From positions 124,001-188,000 of the forward strand of contig NZ_CP031704.1 of the NCBI RefSeq assembly GCF_003428335.1: a DNA stretch of 64,000 nt. The letters run 5' to 3'. This document shows, in pieces, positions 44,339-52,174 of this stretch (within the stretch, counting starts at the first letter, position 1; every line of letters starts with the position of its first letter). Source of the DNA: Solimonas sp. K1W22B-7. Lineage in GTDB: Bacteria; Pseudomonadota; Gammaproteobacteria; Nevskiales; Nevskiaceae. The translations under genes and the position numbers were made by a program. The notes below the pieces were generated by a model. That model did no database searches and was not told the origin of the DNA. It saw only the letters and a program-made list of their open reading frames with translations.

Positions 44339-44764
44339 ATGCCCAGCCGTGAACGCGTCGCCGCCCTGATCGCCCTGGTCGAACAGGGCATGCTGGTCGA
44401 TGCCCTGAACGAGTTCTATGCCGACGACGCACAGGCCCAGGACAACCAGGAGCCGCCGCGCCAGGGCCGCAATCGCCTGGTCGCCAACGCCCGGCATCTG
44501 CAGCGCTCGGTCCGCGGGCTGCGCGTATGGCCGGTGGACGGATTCCACGTCGACGGCGACCACGTGCAGATCCACTGGGCCTTCGAGTTCACCGGCCATG
44601 ACGGCCGCCGCCGCGTGCAGCACGAACTTGCGCAGCAGCGCTGGCGCGACGACCGCATCGTCGAAGAGCAGCTGCACTACGACCCGGTGCAGCAGCCGCT
44701 GGTGCTCGACCCGCTCGCCGCCGTCGTTTCCGCCCCTGTCCCCCGTTACGAGGTTATGCCCTGA
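44339..44764 (+). CDS. SnoaL/NTF2-like protein
   Basis: The 141-residue alpha+beta cone-fold protein has LVEQGMLVDALNEFYADDAQ, QDNQEPPRQGRNRLVAN, and VQIHWAFEFTGHDGRRRVQH. SnoaL-like domains bind small hydrophobic ligands and some are isomerases or cyclases. It lies 14 bp before the hydrolase gene, in the same transcript. Confidence 0.85.
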   Translation: MPSRERVAALIALVEQGMLVDALNEFYADDAQAQDNQEPPRQGRNRLVANARHLQRSVRGLRVWPVDGFHVDGDHVQIHWAFEFTGHDGRRRVQHELAQQRWRDDRIVEEQLHYDPVQQPLVLDPLAAVVSAPVPRYEVMP

Positions 44765-44777
44765 GCGGAGAATCACC

Positions 44778-45623
44778 ATGGCCAGCCTGATCGCCCTGCA
44801 GACCTACCACACCCTCACCGGCCTGTTCGCCCCGCAGCTCGCGGTGCGCTCGGCGCGGCGCATCCTGATGCGGCCGCGGCGCCTGCCGGCGCGCGACTGG
44901 GAGCAGCCCGCGATCGACTCGGCGCAGCGCATCCACTTCCGCTTCGGGCTGTCCGGCCTGCGCTGGGGCAAGCCCGGCGATCCGGTGGTGCTGATGCTGC
45001 ACGGCTGGGAAGGCCGCGCCTCGCAGTTCGGCCGCTTCATTGCGCCGCTGCTGGCCGCCGGCCGCCAGGTGATCGCGCTGGACGGCCCCGCCCATGGCCA
45101 GTCGCCGGGCGAGGAGGCCAACCCCATCGTTTTCGCCTACGCGCTGATGGAAGTGGTGCCCGAGCTGGATCGCCTGGAAGCGATCGTCGGCCACTCGATG
45201 GGCGCCGGTGCCCTGGTCTATGCGCTGAGCCTGGGCCTGAGCGTGGATCGCGTGGTCCTGCTGGGCGGCCCGTCATCGCTGCGCGGCGTGCTCAACCGCT
45301 TTGCCGACTTCGTCGGCCTGCCCGGCCCGGCGCATGCGCGCTTCTTCCGCGAGGTGGAGGACTACACCGGCGTGCCGGTGGACGATCTCGACGGCGTGCG
45401 CGCCGCGCCGCGTCTGAAGCCCGCCGCCCTGATCGTGCATGACCGCGACGACGAGATGGTGCCCTACGGCGACAGCGCCGCGCTGGCCGCGTCCTGGCCG
45501 GGCGCCGAGCTGTACAGCACCAGCCGCCTCGGCCACTGGCGCATCCTGACCGACGAGCGCGTGGTACAGCGCGTGGTGTCCTTCATCGCCCCGGAGCGCC
45601 AGCAGTTACCGCGCGCGGCCTAG
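44778..45623 (+). CDS. Alpha/beta hydrolase
   Basis: The 281-residue product has the oxyanion motif LMLHGWEGRASQF, the nucleophile elbow IVGHSMGAGALVY, Asp in HDRDDEMVPYG and His in SRLGHWRIL. GCGGAG precedes the ATG at 44778. The substrate is unknown; the neighbouring SnoaL-like gene suggests catabolism of a small hydrophobic compound. The final G of its TAG stop lies inside the terminal repeat of a 268-bp palindromic element. Confidence 0.92.
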   Translation: MASLIALQTYHTLTGLFAPQLAVRSARRILMRPRRLPARDWEQPAIDSAQRIHFRFGLSGLRWGKPGDPVVLMLHGWEGRASQFGRFIAPLLAAGRQVIALDGPAHGQSPGEEANPIVFAYALMEVVPELDRLEAIVGHSMGAGALVYALSLGLSVDRVVLLGGPSSLRGVLNRFADFVGLPGPAHARFFREVEDYTGVPVDDLDGVRAAPRLKPAALIVHDRDDEMVPYGDSAALAASWPGAELYSTSRLGHWRILTDERVVQRVVSFIAPERQQLPRAA

Positions 45624-45889
45624 GGGCCTGTTAACGCTACCGCGATCACTGCGATGCCCCCGTATTTGCCGCCAGGCACGACGCGAGGAAGGCGCTTGGT
45701 GGTTCCAAGTAATTGACGAGCAACACAGCATGGCGGCAAAGACGGGGGCACCCGGAGGGCGGGACCGTTTTGGCGCATGGCGTCGTCCCGACCCGCTTAT
45801 GTACGTTGAGTACACCGCGCGTCTCGGGACATAGCCCTGCGCCAAAACGGTCTCCGTCGCAGTGATCGCGGTAGCGTTAACAGGCCCCT
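45622..45889. repeat. 268-bp nested palindromic element with 33-bp terminal inverted repeats
   Basis: Arms 45622-45654 and 45857-45889 are perfect 33-bp inverted repeats beginning AGGGGCCTGTTAACGCTACC. Inside are two further hairpins. One is 45655-45674/45731-45750 (19 of 20 bases paired, with its own CTTGG/CCAAG tip). The other is 45764-45777/45838-45851 (14 of 14, with inner GTCCCGA/TCGGGAC and GTAC/GTAC stems). The whole would fold as a three-way junction in DNA or RNA. It contains no gene and I see no clear target-site duplication. MITE-like element or structured RNA. Confidence 0.85.
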
Positions 45890-45929
45890 GTCTTCCCAAG
45901 CGCGTCGCACCGCGCTGACTCCTCGCCCG

Positions 45930-45968
45930 CCCGCCTGTTTCATCGTCAGGCCCGGCGGGTTCTTTTTT
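45930..45968 (+). terminator. Rho-independent terminator
   Basis: The stem CCCGCC/GGCGGG with an inner CCTG/CAGG stem is followed by TTCTTTTTTT on the + strand. It would end the alpha/beta hydrolase transcript beyond the palindromic element. Confidence 0.65.
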
Positions 45969-45974
45969 TCGGGC

Positions 45975-46508
45975 TCAACTTGCCGTCAATTCCCACAGCA
46001 GCATGCGCCCCGCCTTCCAGTGCCCCAGGCCGCTGGCGGCATTGATGTGACCGCAGGGGCCCACCGTGCGGTAGAGGCTGCCCCAGGCGCGCGCCGTGCT
46101 GCGCGAAAAGGGGATGCTGCTGTAGGGATCGTTGCTGCTGGCCACCACCATGCTGGGGAAGGGCAGGCGCTGCTGCGGTAGCGGCGCGAAACTGCGTGCC
46201 GCAGCGGGAAAACCAGGGGCGGCCGGATCGGGCGGCGCCACCAGCATCGCCCCGGCGATCTTGCGCTTGGTCTGCAGGCCCCAGTGCGCCGCCAGCAGGC
46301 AGCCGAGGCTGTGCGCTACCAGGATCGCATCGCCCCCCGTGCCGGCCACCGCAGCCTCCAGCGCCCGCATCCAGTCGGCGAGCTGCGGCTGCTCCCATTC
46401 GTGCTGTCCCACGCGACGCATGCGCGGTTCGGCCTGCTGCCACAGCGTCTGCCAGTGATCGGGCCCGGAGTTGCCGATGCCGGGCAGCAGCAGGATCGGC
46501 GTGGTCAT
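45975..46508 (-). CDS. RBBP9/YdeN-type alpha/beta hydrolase
   Basis: The 177-residue product has the family opening LLLPGIGNSGPDHWQTLWQ, nucleophile elbow ILVAHSLGCLLAAHW, Asp in SSNDPYSSIPFS and His in CGHINAASGLGHW. Members are small serine hydrolases. Start overlaps the ABM gene stop by four bases; third gene of a small leftward operon. Confidence 0.9.
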   Translation of the reverse strand: MTTPILLLPGIGNSGPDHWQTLWQQAEPRMRRVGQHEWEQPQLADWMRALEAAVAGTGGDAILVAHSLGCLLAAHWGLQTKRKIAGAMLVAPPDPAAPGFPAAARSFAPLPQQRLPFPSMVVASSNDPYSSIPFSRSTARAWGSLYRTVGPCGHINAASGLGHWKAGRMLLWELTAS

Positions 46509-46828
46509 GGCGAGCCGTACTCCCGCGCCAGCGTCGCCACCTGCACCGTGTAGGACTCATACCAGCGCTCGCGCCCCAGCTGCTGTGCCAGCAGGTGGTC
46601 GGCCTGCGCCCTCCAGCGGCGGATATCGGCCTCGTCGCGCCAGTAGGACAGCGCAATCTCCTGGTCACCCTCGGTTGCCGACACGAACTCCAGGCAGCCG
46701 AACTGGGACAGCGCCAGGTCGCGCAACCGCTCCGCCACCTGCGCGTACTCGGCATCCAGCCGGCGCGCACGGGCACGGAAGATCACGACATGGCGGGCGT
46801 CGGAGGGCATCGGGGTCTTCAGCGGCAC
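46505..46828 (-). CDS. Antibiotic biosynthesis monooxygenase (ABM) domain protein
   Basis: The roughly 107-residue ferredoxin-like protein has HVVIFRARARRL, CLEFVSATEGDQEIALSYW and ADIRRWRAQADHLLAQQLGR, then WYESYTVQVATL. ABM proteins are small oxygenases or heme degraders, or have no known activity. The start may be GTG 46828 or ATG 46810; neither has a good ribosome site, and coupling to the upstream stop is likely. Confidence 0.85.
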   Translation of the reverse strand: MPLKTPMPSDARHVVIFRARARRLDAEYAQVAERLRDLALSQFGCLEFVSATEGDQEIALSYWRDEADIRRWRAQADHLLAQQLGRERWYESYTVQVATLAREYGSP

Positions 46829-46829
46829 T

Positions 46830-47240
46830 TCATTCGAAGGGCGGCAGCTCCGGGAAGCGCGGCAGCGAGTCGGCGAACTCCGCCCAGCCGAGATGGCGCG
46901 AGTGCCAGTAGTGCAGCGTCGGTTGCATCGCTTCCGGCTGGTCGAGGCTGCCGATGGTGATGTCGATCAGCCCCGGCAGGAAGCTCGCCGTGAAGCTGAT
47001 CTGCGTGCCGCAGCGCGGGCAGAAGCCGCGTTGCGCCTCCGGCGAGGAGGCATAGGCCTGCGGCTGTGCCCTGGAGAACGCCACCTGGTCCTGCGCATAC
47101 ATTGCCCAGGCCACCACGGGCGCCGCATTGGCGCGGCGGCACATCGAGCAATGGCAGATCGCCGCCATCACCGGGGCGCCGCTGACGGCGTAGCGGATAT
47201 CGCCGCACTGGCAGCCGCCCTCCAGCCTGCTCTCGGACAT
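46830..47240 (-). CDS. GFA/CENP-V family zinc protein
   Basis: The 136-residue product has the zinc-ligand pattern GGCQCGDIRY, AICHCSMCRRANAAP and FCPRCGTQISF. Related to glutathione-dependent formaldehyde-activating enzyme, though most GFA-domain proteins have unknown substrates. First of three close genes (GFA, ABM, RBBP9-like). Confidence 0.92.
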   Translation of the reverse strand: MSESRLEGGCQCGDIRYAVSGAPVMAAICHCSMCRRANAAPVVAWAMYAQDQVAFSRAQPQAYASSPEAQRGFCPRCGTQISFTASFLPGLIDITIGSLDQPEAMQPTLHYWHSRHLGWAEFADSLPRFPELPPFE

Positions 47241-47345
47241 CCCTGTTCTCCCGGACCGGTCAGCGCATTGTGGCCGGCTTCGGGCGCCGGCTCCAGTGGC
47301 GAACCGGGCGAGGCCGCGGACCGGGCGGCAGTGACGAGCCCGCCG

Positions 47346-47762
47346 TCACAGGAGCTGCAATGCCAGCCGCCCCCACAGGATGGTCAGCAGGGCCGTGCTC
47401 GTCGCGAACACCGCGAGGCGGTGCAGCACGTGGTTGTAGCCCAGGTGGATCAGGCTGTGCAGCAGGCGGGTGCCGACATAGAGCCAGGCCAGGGTCAGCG
47501 CCGTGCTGTCCACGCGGTGACTCACGAACATGATGACGCAGAGCACGTAGAACAGCAGCGGGGCTTCCAGCAGGTTCATGTAGTGGCGGTTGGGAATGAG
47601 CGCTTCGCCGGGCACCCGGCTTGATTCGCCGAACTTGAAGTCGTCCGGCGTGATCTTGCCGGCGAAGCCCGCCCGGAAGCGCCGGTAGGGGATCAGCAGG
47701 ATCACCAGCAGGGTCCAGCCGATCAGGGCCATGACGGGCAGCAGGATTTGCGTCTGTTCCAT
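47346..47762 (-). CDS. MAPEG family membrane protein
   Basis: The 138-residue four-span protein has IPYRRFRAGFAGKITPDDF, VPGEALIPNRHYMNLLEAPL followed by LFYVLCVIM, and GTRLLHSLIHLGYNHVLHRL. The NR-Y-N--E-P motif is the MAPEG glutathione-binding signature. Possibly a microsomal glutathione transferase homologue. Confidence 0.9.
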   Translation of the reverse strand: MEQTQILLPVMALIGWTLLVILLIPYRRFRAGFAGKITPDDFKFGESSRVPGEALIPNRHYMNLLEAPLLFYVLCVIMFVSHRVDSTALTLAWLYVGTRLLHSLIHLGYNHVLHRLAVFATSTALLTILWGRLALQLL

Positions 47763-47774
47763 CGAGTGATCCGT

Positions 47775-48134
47775 TCAATCCGCATAGTGGGCCGCGGAGC
47801 GGCGCACCTTGCCGCCGGTGCCGAATTCAAACCACTCCATGGCCCTGCGGCCGTCGAAGCGGCGGTAGTGGATCACCAGGCTGTCCACGCCCCACAGCAC
47901 CGACTCCAGGTCGAAGCGCAGTTCCGGGAAGCGCGTCAGTGCCTTGCCCCAGTAAGCGCCCACGGCCTCATGCCCGCGCAGCTTGCCCGAAGGCTCACCG
48001 GCGATCTGCGCGATGAAGGGCGAGGAGAACTCGAAGTCCGGCGCGTAGTGCGACAGGATGCGAGCCAGGTCATGGCTGTTCCAGGCCGCGATCCATTCGG
48101 CGGCAAAGGCCTCGGCTTCGGTCTGGGTGAGCAT
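47775..48134 (-). CDS. NTF2-like/SnoaL domain protein
   Basis: The 119-residue product has AEAFAAEWIAAWNSHDLARI, HYAPDFEFSSPFI and GHEAVGAYWGKALTRFPELR. Cone-shaped NTF2-like fold with no visible catalytic signature. The ATG at 48134 with GAGGAA upstream is preferred over an earlier in-frame start. It lies 12 bp upstream of the MAPEG gene. Confidence 0.87.
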   Translation of the reverse strand: MLTQTEAEAFAAEWIAAWNSHDLARILSHYAPDFEFSSPFIAQIAGEPSGKLRGHEAVGAYWGKALTRFPELRFDLESVLWGVDSLVIHYRRFDGRRAMEWFEFGTGGKVRRSAAHYAD

Positions 48135-48186
48135 TTCCGGAATTCCTCGCGATTCCGCCTCAAGCATACCCAAGCCTGGAGGGGGT

Positions 48187-48393
48187 TCAACTGATCTCCT
48201 GTATCTCCTCGCCCGAATGCGACTTGATCAGGACAATCGCATCCTCCAGGGATCTGGCCTTGCCGATGCTGTTGCTGGAATTGGAGATCAGCCCCACATC
48301 GACCTTGTAGGCATGAAACCAGCCGCCGTACTCGGAAATCCTGTAGAGGTTCTTGCCGCCGCCGGTAACGACGACCCTTCTGTCCTTGCTCAT
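48187..48393 (-). CDS. Small conserved hypothetical protein, about 68 aa
   Basis: The sequence SKDRRVVVTGGGKNLYRISE ... IGKARSLEDAIVLIKSHSGE looks like a folded alpha/beta mini-domain. I recall similar short proteins ending SLEDAI-LI--H in proteobacteria, without function. The ATG at 48393 is chosen; a GTG at 48411 would add six residues. GC content is lower than in the core genes, marking the start of an accessory stretch. Confidence 0.65.
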   Translation of the reverse strand: MSKDRRVVVTGGGKNLYRISEYGGWFHAYKVDVGLISNSSNSIGKARSLEDAIVLIKSHSGEEIQEIS

Positions 48394-48447
48394 GAGCAAC
48401 AATCCGTGCACACGCCGATTCGCCGGGACATCGCCTGGGCGCCGCGC

Positions 48448-48768
48448 TCAGTAGTGCGGCTGCGACAGGCTGGCGAGCACTTCCTGGGTCACGTCCTTGC
48501 CGCCGCTGAAGTTCGTGAACAGCGCGCCGATGGTGTAGATCGGACCCCAGGGGAATCCCCACCATCCCGCCAGGAACGAAAGCAGCGAGAAACCCAGGCC
48601 TTTCACGACGGGGCTTTGCCCGGATCGTACGAAGTAGATGTTGCTGGGCCGCTTGAACGTCATGACCAGGATGGAGACGCAGTACTGGAACAGTACGAAC
48701 TTGCCACCCCGGTTGATCTCGTCCTGCAGCTGCTGGCCGTTCAGGCCGTCGATACCGATGATTTTCAT
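48448..48768 (-). CDS. Hypothetical protein with one hydrophobic region, 106 aa
   Basis: After MKIIGIDGLNGQQLQDEINR the protein has a short beta-like part (KFVLFQYCVSILVMTFKRPS) and a hydrophobic segment around LGFSLLSFLAGWWGFPWGPI. It ends GGKDVTQEVLASLSQPHY. GGGGGC precedes the ATG at 48768. I do not recognise the family. It follows no obvious operon partner. Confidence 0.65.
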   Translation of the reverse strand: MKIIGIDGLNGQQLQDEINRGGKFVLFQYCVSILVMTFKRPSNIYFVRSGQSPVVKGLGFSLLSFLAGWWGFPWGPIYTIGALFTNFSGGKDVTQEVLASLSQPHY

Positions 48769-48870
48769 GCTTGCCCCCAAAGTAAGCGCGATAAAGGCAT
48801 GCGCGCAGCCAATCGGCACGCGATCGCGAAGCCCCCCTGGAGGATGCTGCCAATGCCGACCGGGCGCCGC

Positions 48871-48892
48871 AACCTGACTAAGGCGTCAGGTT
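48871..48892. terminator. Hairpin AACCTGAC/GTCAGGTT
   Basis: An 8-bp perfect stem with a 6-base loop lies between the TPR gene (ending 48962, leftward) and the 106-residue gene. There is no T run, so termination is possible but not assured. Confidence 0.4.
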
Positions 48893-48961
48893 GGAGCGCT
48901 ACCGCCGTGTGAGTCCGGACGTCGGGACATTCATGTGCGGTTCGTCCCTGTTGTTCTGCCG

Positions 48962-49642
48962 CTAGCCACCGCCCTGCCGGAATTCCATTTTTCCGCTACG
49001 GATGGCCTTGACGAGTTGGTTGGCGTCGGCGTCACCGGGATGCTGCGCGAGGTAGGCCTCCAGGTGCTCCAGGCCCTTTCTCTTGTCGCGCAGGGAGAGG
49101 TACGCCAAGCCGAGCGGGTAGTGCGCATCCGCCACGCCCAGCGACAAGGCCTTCTGCAGGTAGGGCAGCGCCTGCTTTCCGCGGCCGGCTCCGGCAAGGA
49201 AGGTCCCGTACATCAAGTTGCCGCGGGCGTTGGCGGGATCGAGCGTCAGCAGCTTCTCGAAGTTGAGGACCGCCTTCTCCGCCGCGCCGGGGACATCGAG
49301 GTTGTGTCCCATGCTGTTGAGGAATCCTGCGCGCAGCAGGATCGCCGGCTGTGCCTGCGGCGAGTCCGTCAGCACGCCGAGCATGCGCGACAGCGCTCCG
49401 ATGTCCGCGGCGGCGCGCTGCCGGTCCGCATCCGTGTCGAACTGCGGCGGATAGTTGCGGGCGTGTACCGCCATGTCCTCAATGATCCGGTCCAGTGCCT
49501 GCAGGTCCAGGCCATGTGTCTTGCCGGACGCCGTCTCCGAGACGGTGAGGATGCTGCGCAGATCATGCCGGCCGTACTCTGCTGCCGACACCGGACCGCA
49601 GCACAGCAGCAGGCAAAGCGCGGCGAGGTGGAGGCGTTTCAT
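48962..49642 (-). CDS. Exported TPR-repeat protein
   Basis: The 226-residue product has a signal peptide (LHLAALCLLLCCGPVSAAE). A helical N-terminal part (LQALDRIIEDMAVHARNYPP) is followed by three or so tetratricopeptide repeats from about residue 125 (EKAVLNFEKLLTLDPANARG, GKQALPYLQKALSLGVADAH, KGLEHLEAYLAQHPGDADAN). It probably scaffolds a periplasmic protein complex. The ATG at 49642 is chosen over an upstream in-frame start that would precede the signal. Confidence 0.82.
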   Translation of the reverse strand: MKRLHLAALCLLLCCGPVSAAEYGRHDLRSILTVSETASGKTHGLDLQALDRIIEDMAVHARNYPPQFDTDADRQRAAADIGALSRMLGVLTDSPQAQPAILLRAGFLNSMGHNLDVPGAAEKAVLNFEKLLTLDPANARGNLMYGTFLAGAGRGKQALPYLQKALSLGVADAHYPLGLAYLSLRDKRKGLEHLEAYLAQHPGDADANQLVKAIRSGKMEFRQGGG

Positions 49643-49811
49643 GGGTGCTGACCGTGACTGGCGGTGGATTGCGGCAGGGTATCGCATTCGCCTGCTGCGC
49701 TCAGAGACGGAAATATGACGAAGGCGGCCGCATCAGGTCGCGCCCATTCCTGCGCGATGGTGGGCGAGTATCGAAACTCTGCAGGCACGATTGATGCGAT
49801 TTGCACCGTAT

Positions 49812-50147
49812 CTACCGTGCTTCATCCGGGTTCGGTTCGCACCGCCACGGCTTGCCGGGAGACACGCGCGTTGCGATCCAACCTGGTTCCAGCTGCGCCA
49901 GCTCAAGGAGCGACGAGTCAAGCTCTATGAGGTGGCTGAAGCAGATCAGGACCAGGTCCTCTTCCTTCGGATCACCCGGCGTCATGAACTGCCAGCCGTG
50001 ATCGTCCGAATCGTGCGAGACCTCAAGAATCGCCGCGGTTCCGTCGAGAATCTGTCGCAGCGTGATGACGGCGCAGTCAGGCGATTGATCGAATGGCCAG
50101 GAGTCCATGGGTTTCGGCAGGCCGGCGATCTGGATCTGGTTCAGCAA
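49812..50147 (-). CDS. Hypothetical protein, up to 111 aa
   Basis: A recognisable but unnamed small-protein type: SWPFDQSPDCAVITLRQILD, then HDSDDHGWQFMTPGD, then LDSSLLELAQLEPGWIATRV. I recall similar single-domain proteins in other proteobacteria. The only starts are TTG 50147 or ATG 50108, neither with a ribosome site. The reading frame continues that of the upstream 254-residue gene, separated from TTG only by that gene's TAG and six codons, so reinitiation or coupling is likely. Confidence 0.6.
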   Translation of the reverse strand: MLNQIQIAGLPKPMDSWPFDQSPDCAVITLRQILDGTAAILEVSHDSDDHGWQFMTPGDPKEEDLVLICFSHLIELDSSLLELAQLEPGWIATRVSPGKPWRCEPNPDEAR

Positions 50148-50165
50148 GTCGGAGGGAGCAGGGAT

Positions 50166-50930
50166 CTACACACCCGATGCTTGCCGGCGCACTGCATCGC
50201 GCCATACCTCGCCCAACGTCGCCGCATCGGTCGATGTGCGGCGGGATATTGCGACAAGTATGGTCAGGACCAGTACTTCAAAGGTAAAGATAAGAAGGAA
50301 GGGAGTCCTGAGGTCAGATGAAAGAAGCGCCGTTGCCCCATCCACGAAAACCAGGGTTCCGTAGGCGACCGGTATCGGCAGGAAGAGACCCGTCGATAGC
50401 GTTGATTGCATCTGGTGGCTTGAAAAATCCTTTAGCGGCACAGGTGTGATGACCTGGTGCATCGCCAGTATGCGATAGCGAGTCCGGAAGTCGTCAATGT
50501 CCTTTGCGCTGTCGAATATGAAGGCGATGTTATCGACTTCGCGGCGTACCGAGGAGTGTTGCATCAAGGCAATGATGATCAGGGCGCAGCCGCCCACGAT
50601 CCCCAGGTCGTTGATGTCCACGCGCACACCGAAGAAAGGTATTTCCACGTAGGCCCGCCGTGCATGTTCGTCGGCGTAGAACTCCCTCTTGTGCTGGATC
50701 AGCGCCTTTGATTCGGCCGCGGCGTTCGCCGGCAGGCTTGTGAATTTGGCCTCGACATGCTGTACGCGAAGGTGCCCCCAGTTGAACCAGGGATTCGGGC
50801 GGTTTGCCAGCGCAGCGGCGAAGATGATCACGCTGGCCGTTACCGAGATCAGGACCATGCGACGGGCGCGGCTGGAACTCTCGATAGCCGCCTCCAGGTA
50901 GCCCTGAACAGCCTGATCGGGGGTCAGCAT
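50166..50930 (-). CDS. Hypothetical membrane protein, 254 aa
   Basis: Four likely membrane spans: MVLISVTASVIIFAAALA near the N-terminus, LGIVGGCALIIIALM, LSTGLFLPIPVAYGTLVF and FLLIFTFEVLVLTILVAI. A soluble region lies between spans 1 and 2. A strong GGGAGAGGA site precedes the ATG at 50930. No family recognised. It sits in the lower-GC accessory stretch, with the 111-residue protein directly downstream in the same frame. Confidence 0.7.
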   Translation of the reverse strand: MLTPDQAVQGYLEAAIESSSRARRMVLISVTASVIIFAAALANRPNPWFNWGHLRVQHVEAKFTSLPANAAAESKALIQHKREFYADEHARRAYVEIPFFGVRVDINDLGIVGGCALIIIALMQHSSVRREVDNIAFIFDSAKDIDDFRTRYRILAMHQVITPVPLKDFSSHQMQSTLSTGLFLPIPVAYGTLVFVDGATALLSSDLRTPFLLIFTFEVLVLTILVAISRRTSTDAATLGEVWRDAVRRQASGV

Positions 50931-51092
50931 GTTTCCTCTCCCTGGGAACGGAAGCCGCCTGCAAGGCGATTGAACCCCGATGAGCTTGCCGGAAGCAGAT
51001 CAAGGTGGTCAATTTGATCTGACGGCAACGTCAGGTTGGGTGGACCTTGACCGCCTGTCGCGGAAGGCGGATCAGCGATCCCCCAGCAGGCT

Positions 51093-51350
51093 CTACTTCC
51101 ATGTGAAACCGCCCTGAACCCGCTTTGTTTCGATCCAATCAACCTGAAGTACCGAAAGTATGTCTTTCAGGTCCGCCTCGAAGAAGAACTGTTCTTGCAC
51201 CAGTTCCAGTTCGATCTCCACTGCGTGATACACGTCCCACTTTGAAATCATTGCAAGCCGGCCGCTCGACACAGCCACGCCAAAATAGCTATACCACCCA
51301 GGCCCCTCCTTCAGATAGTCTCGCCGGGGCTTTGCTTGGAAGCTGCGCAC
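51093..51350 (-). CDS. 5'-truncated hypothetical gene fragment
   Basis: An open frame of 85 codons (PGWYSYFGVAVSSGRLAMIS, YHAVEIELELVQEQFFFEAD) has only a GTG start with no ribosome site. Protein-like sequence (YYPAAQCYIGFESA) continues upstream of that GTG to an in-frame TAG, without any start codon. It therefore looks like the 3' end of a longer gene. No family recognised. Confidence 0.45.
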   Translation of the reverse strand: MRSFQAKPRRDYLKEGPGWYSYFGVAVSSGRLAMISKWDVYHAVEIELELVQEQFFFEADLKDILSVLQVDWIETKRVQGGFTWK

Positions 51351-51521
51351 GGCAGATTCGAAGCCTATGTAGCACTGTGCGGCGGGATAGTAGTCCCGCT
51401 AGAGAACGCGACCGCGTGCCTTCGCTCTTTGAGGGGGCGTCACAGTACTGGAGTGGGGGCGGACGTCATTCGTCACTTGCGTTCCCTAAACAGGCTCACC
51501 ACATCCTGCGAGCTGGGACCA

Positions 51522-52049
51522 TCAATTCAACTCAAGGTCTCGTGCCAGTTGCTCAAGGAATTTATTGTAGGCATTTCTCTGCTCCTCCTTGTTGCGCTCT
51601 GTCGTGAAGCGATCCTCCCACTCGGGTTTCCACTCCTTCCCGTGACTCTTGCGGTCTCCATCGGCGGTAGAGATGTCGCTTCTGATACGTGCATCCTTGC
51701 CGGCTCCGCCATACGCCTTGAATGCCTCATTCATGAATGTTTCGTAGGTGCGAAACAATTCATCCGAAAAGAAGGGCCGGTAGGTGTACATGGCTTTGTC
51801 GACGGCACGCTTTTTTGCGATAACGTCCGGCGGCGTCATTTCCTTCCAGCTGCCCACGAAAGCGAGATATGAGTAAATATCGTTTAGATCGCCTCCGACC
51901 TGCTCATAGATCTTGCTCCGCAGGGCCGTGGCACGCTCACCGGCTTTGATCGAGTTGTTGATCACGATGCCAAGGATCAGAACCAAGACTGGAGTGACCA
52001 GCGACACTGCCAGTTTGACTATCTCCAAACCATTCCACGGTGCCTGCAT
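51522..52049 (-). CDS. Hypothetical membrane-anchored protein, 175 aa
   Basis: A single N-terminal span (LAVSLVTPVLVLILGIVINN) is followed by a charged, helical cytoplasmic domain (AGERATALRSKIYEQVGGDL ... RPFFSDELFRTYETFMNEAF). GGGGAG lies before the ATG at 52049. No family recognised. GC content is lower than that of the surrounding core genes. Confidence 0.68.
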   Translation of the reverse strand: MQAPWNGLEIVKLAVSLVTPVLVLILGIVINNSIKAGERATALRSKIYEQVGGDLNDIYSYLAFVGSWKEMTPPDVIAKKRAVDKAMYTYRPFFSDELFRTYETFMNEAFKAYGGAGKDARIRSDISTADGDRKSHGKEWKPEWEDRFTTERNKEEQRNAYNKFLEQLARDLELN

Positions 52050-52174
52050 GGTGATCTCCCCATGAGTTCAGCAGGGCGGGCAAGCGCAGCGCACCCCGCC
52101 GTCCGGAGAATCTTTGACGCAAGCCGTCCGGGGTGCAACGTGACGGGTTCGTCAGGTCCGCTGGACCTGGGCCC

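Noticed and set aside
45622-45889. Insertion sequence with its own transposase
   Set aside because: The 268-bp element is too short for a transposase gene, and no transposase-like frame or clear target duplication is present.
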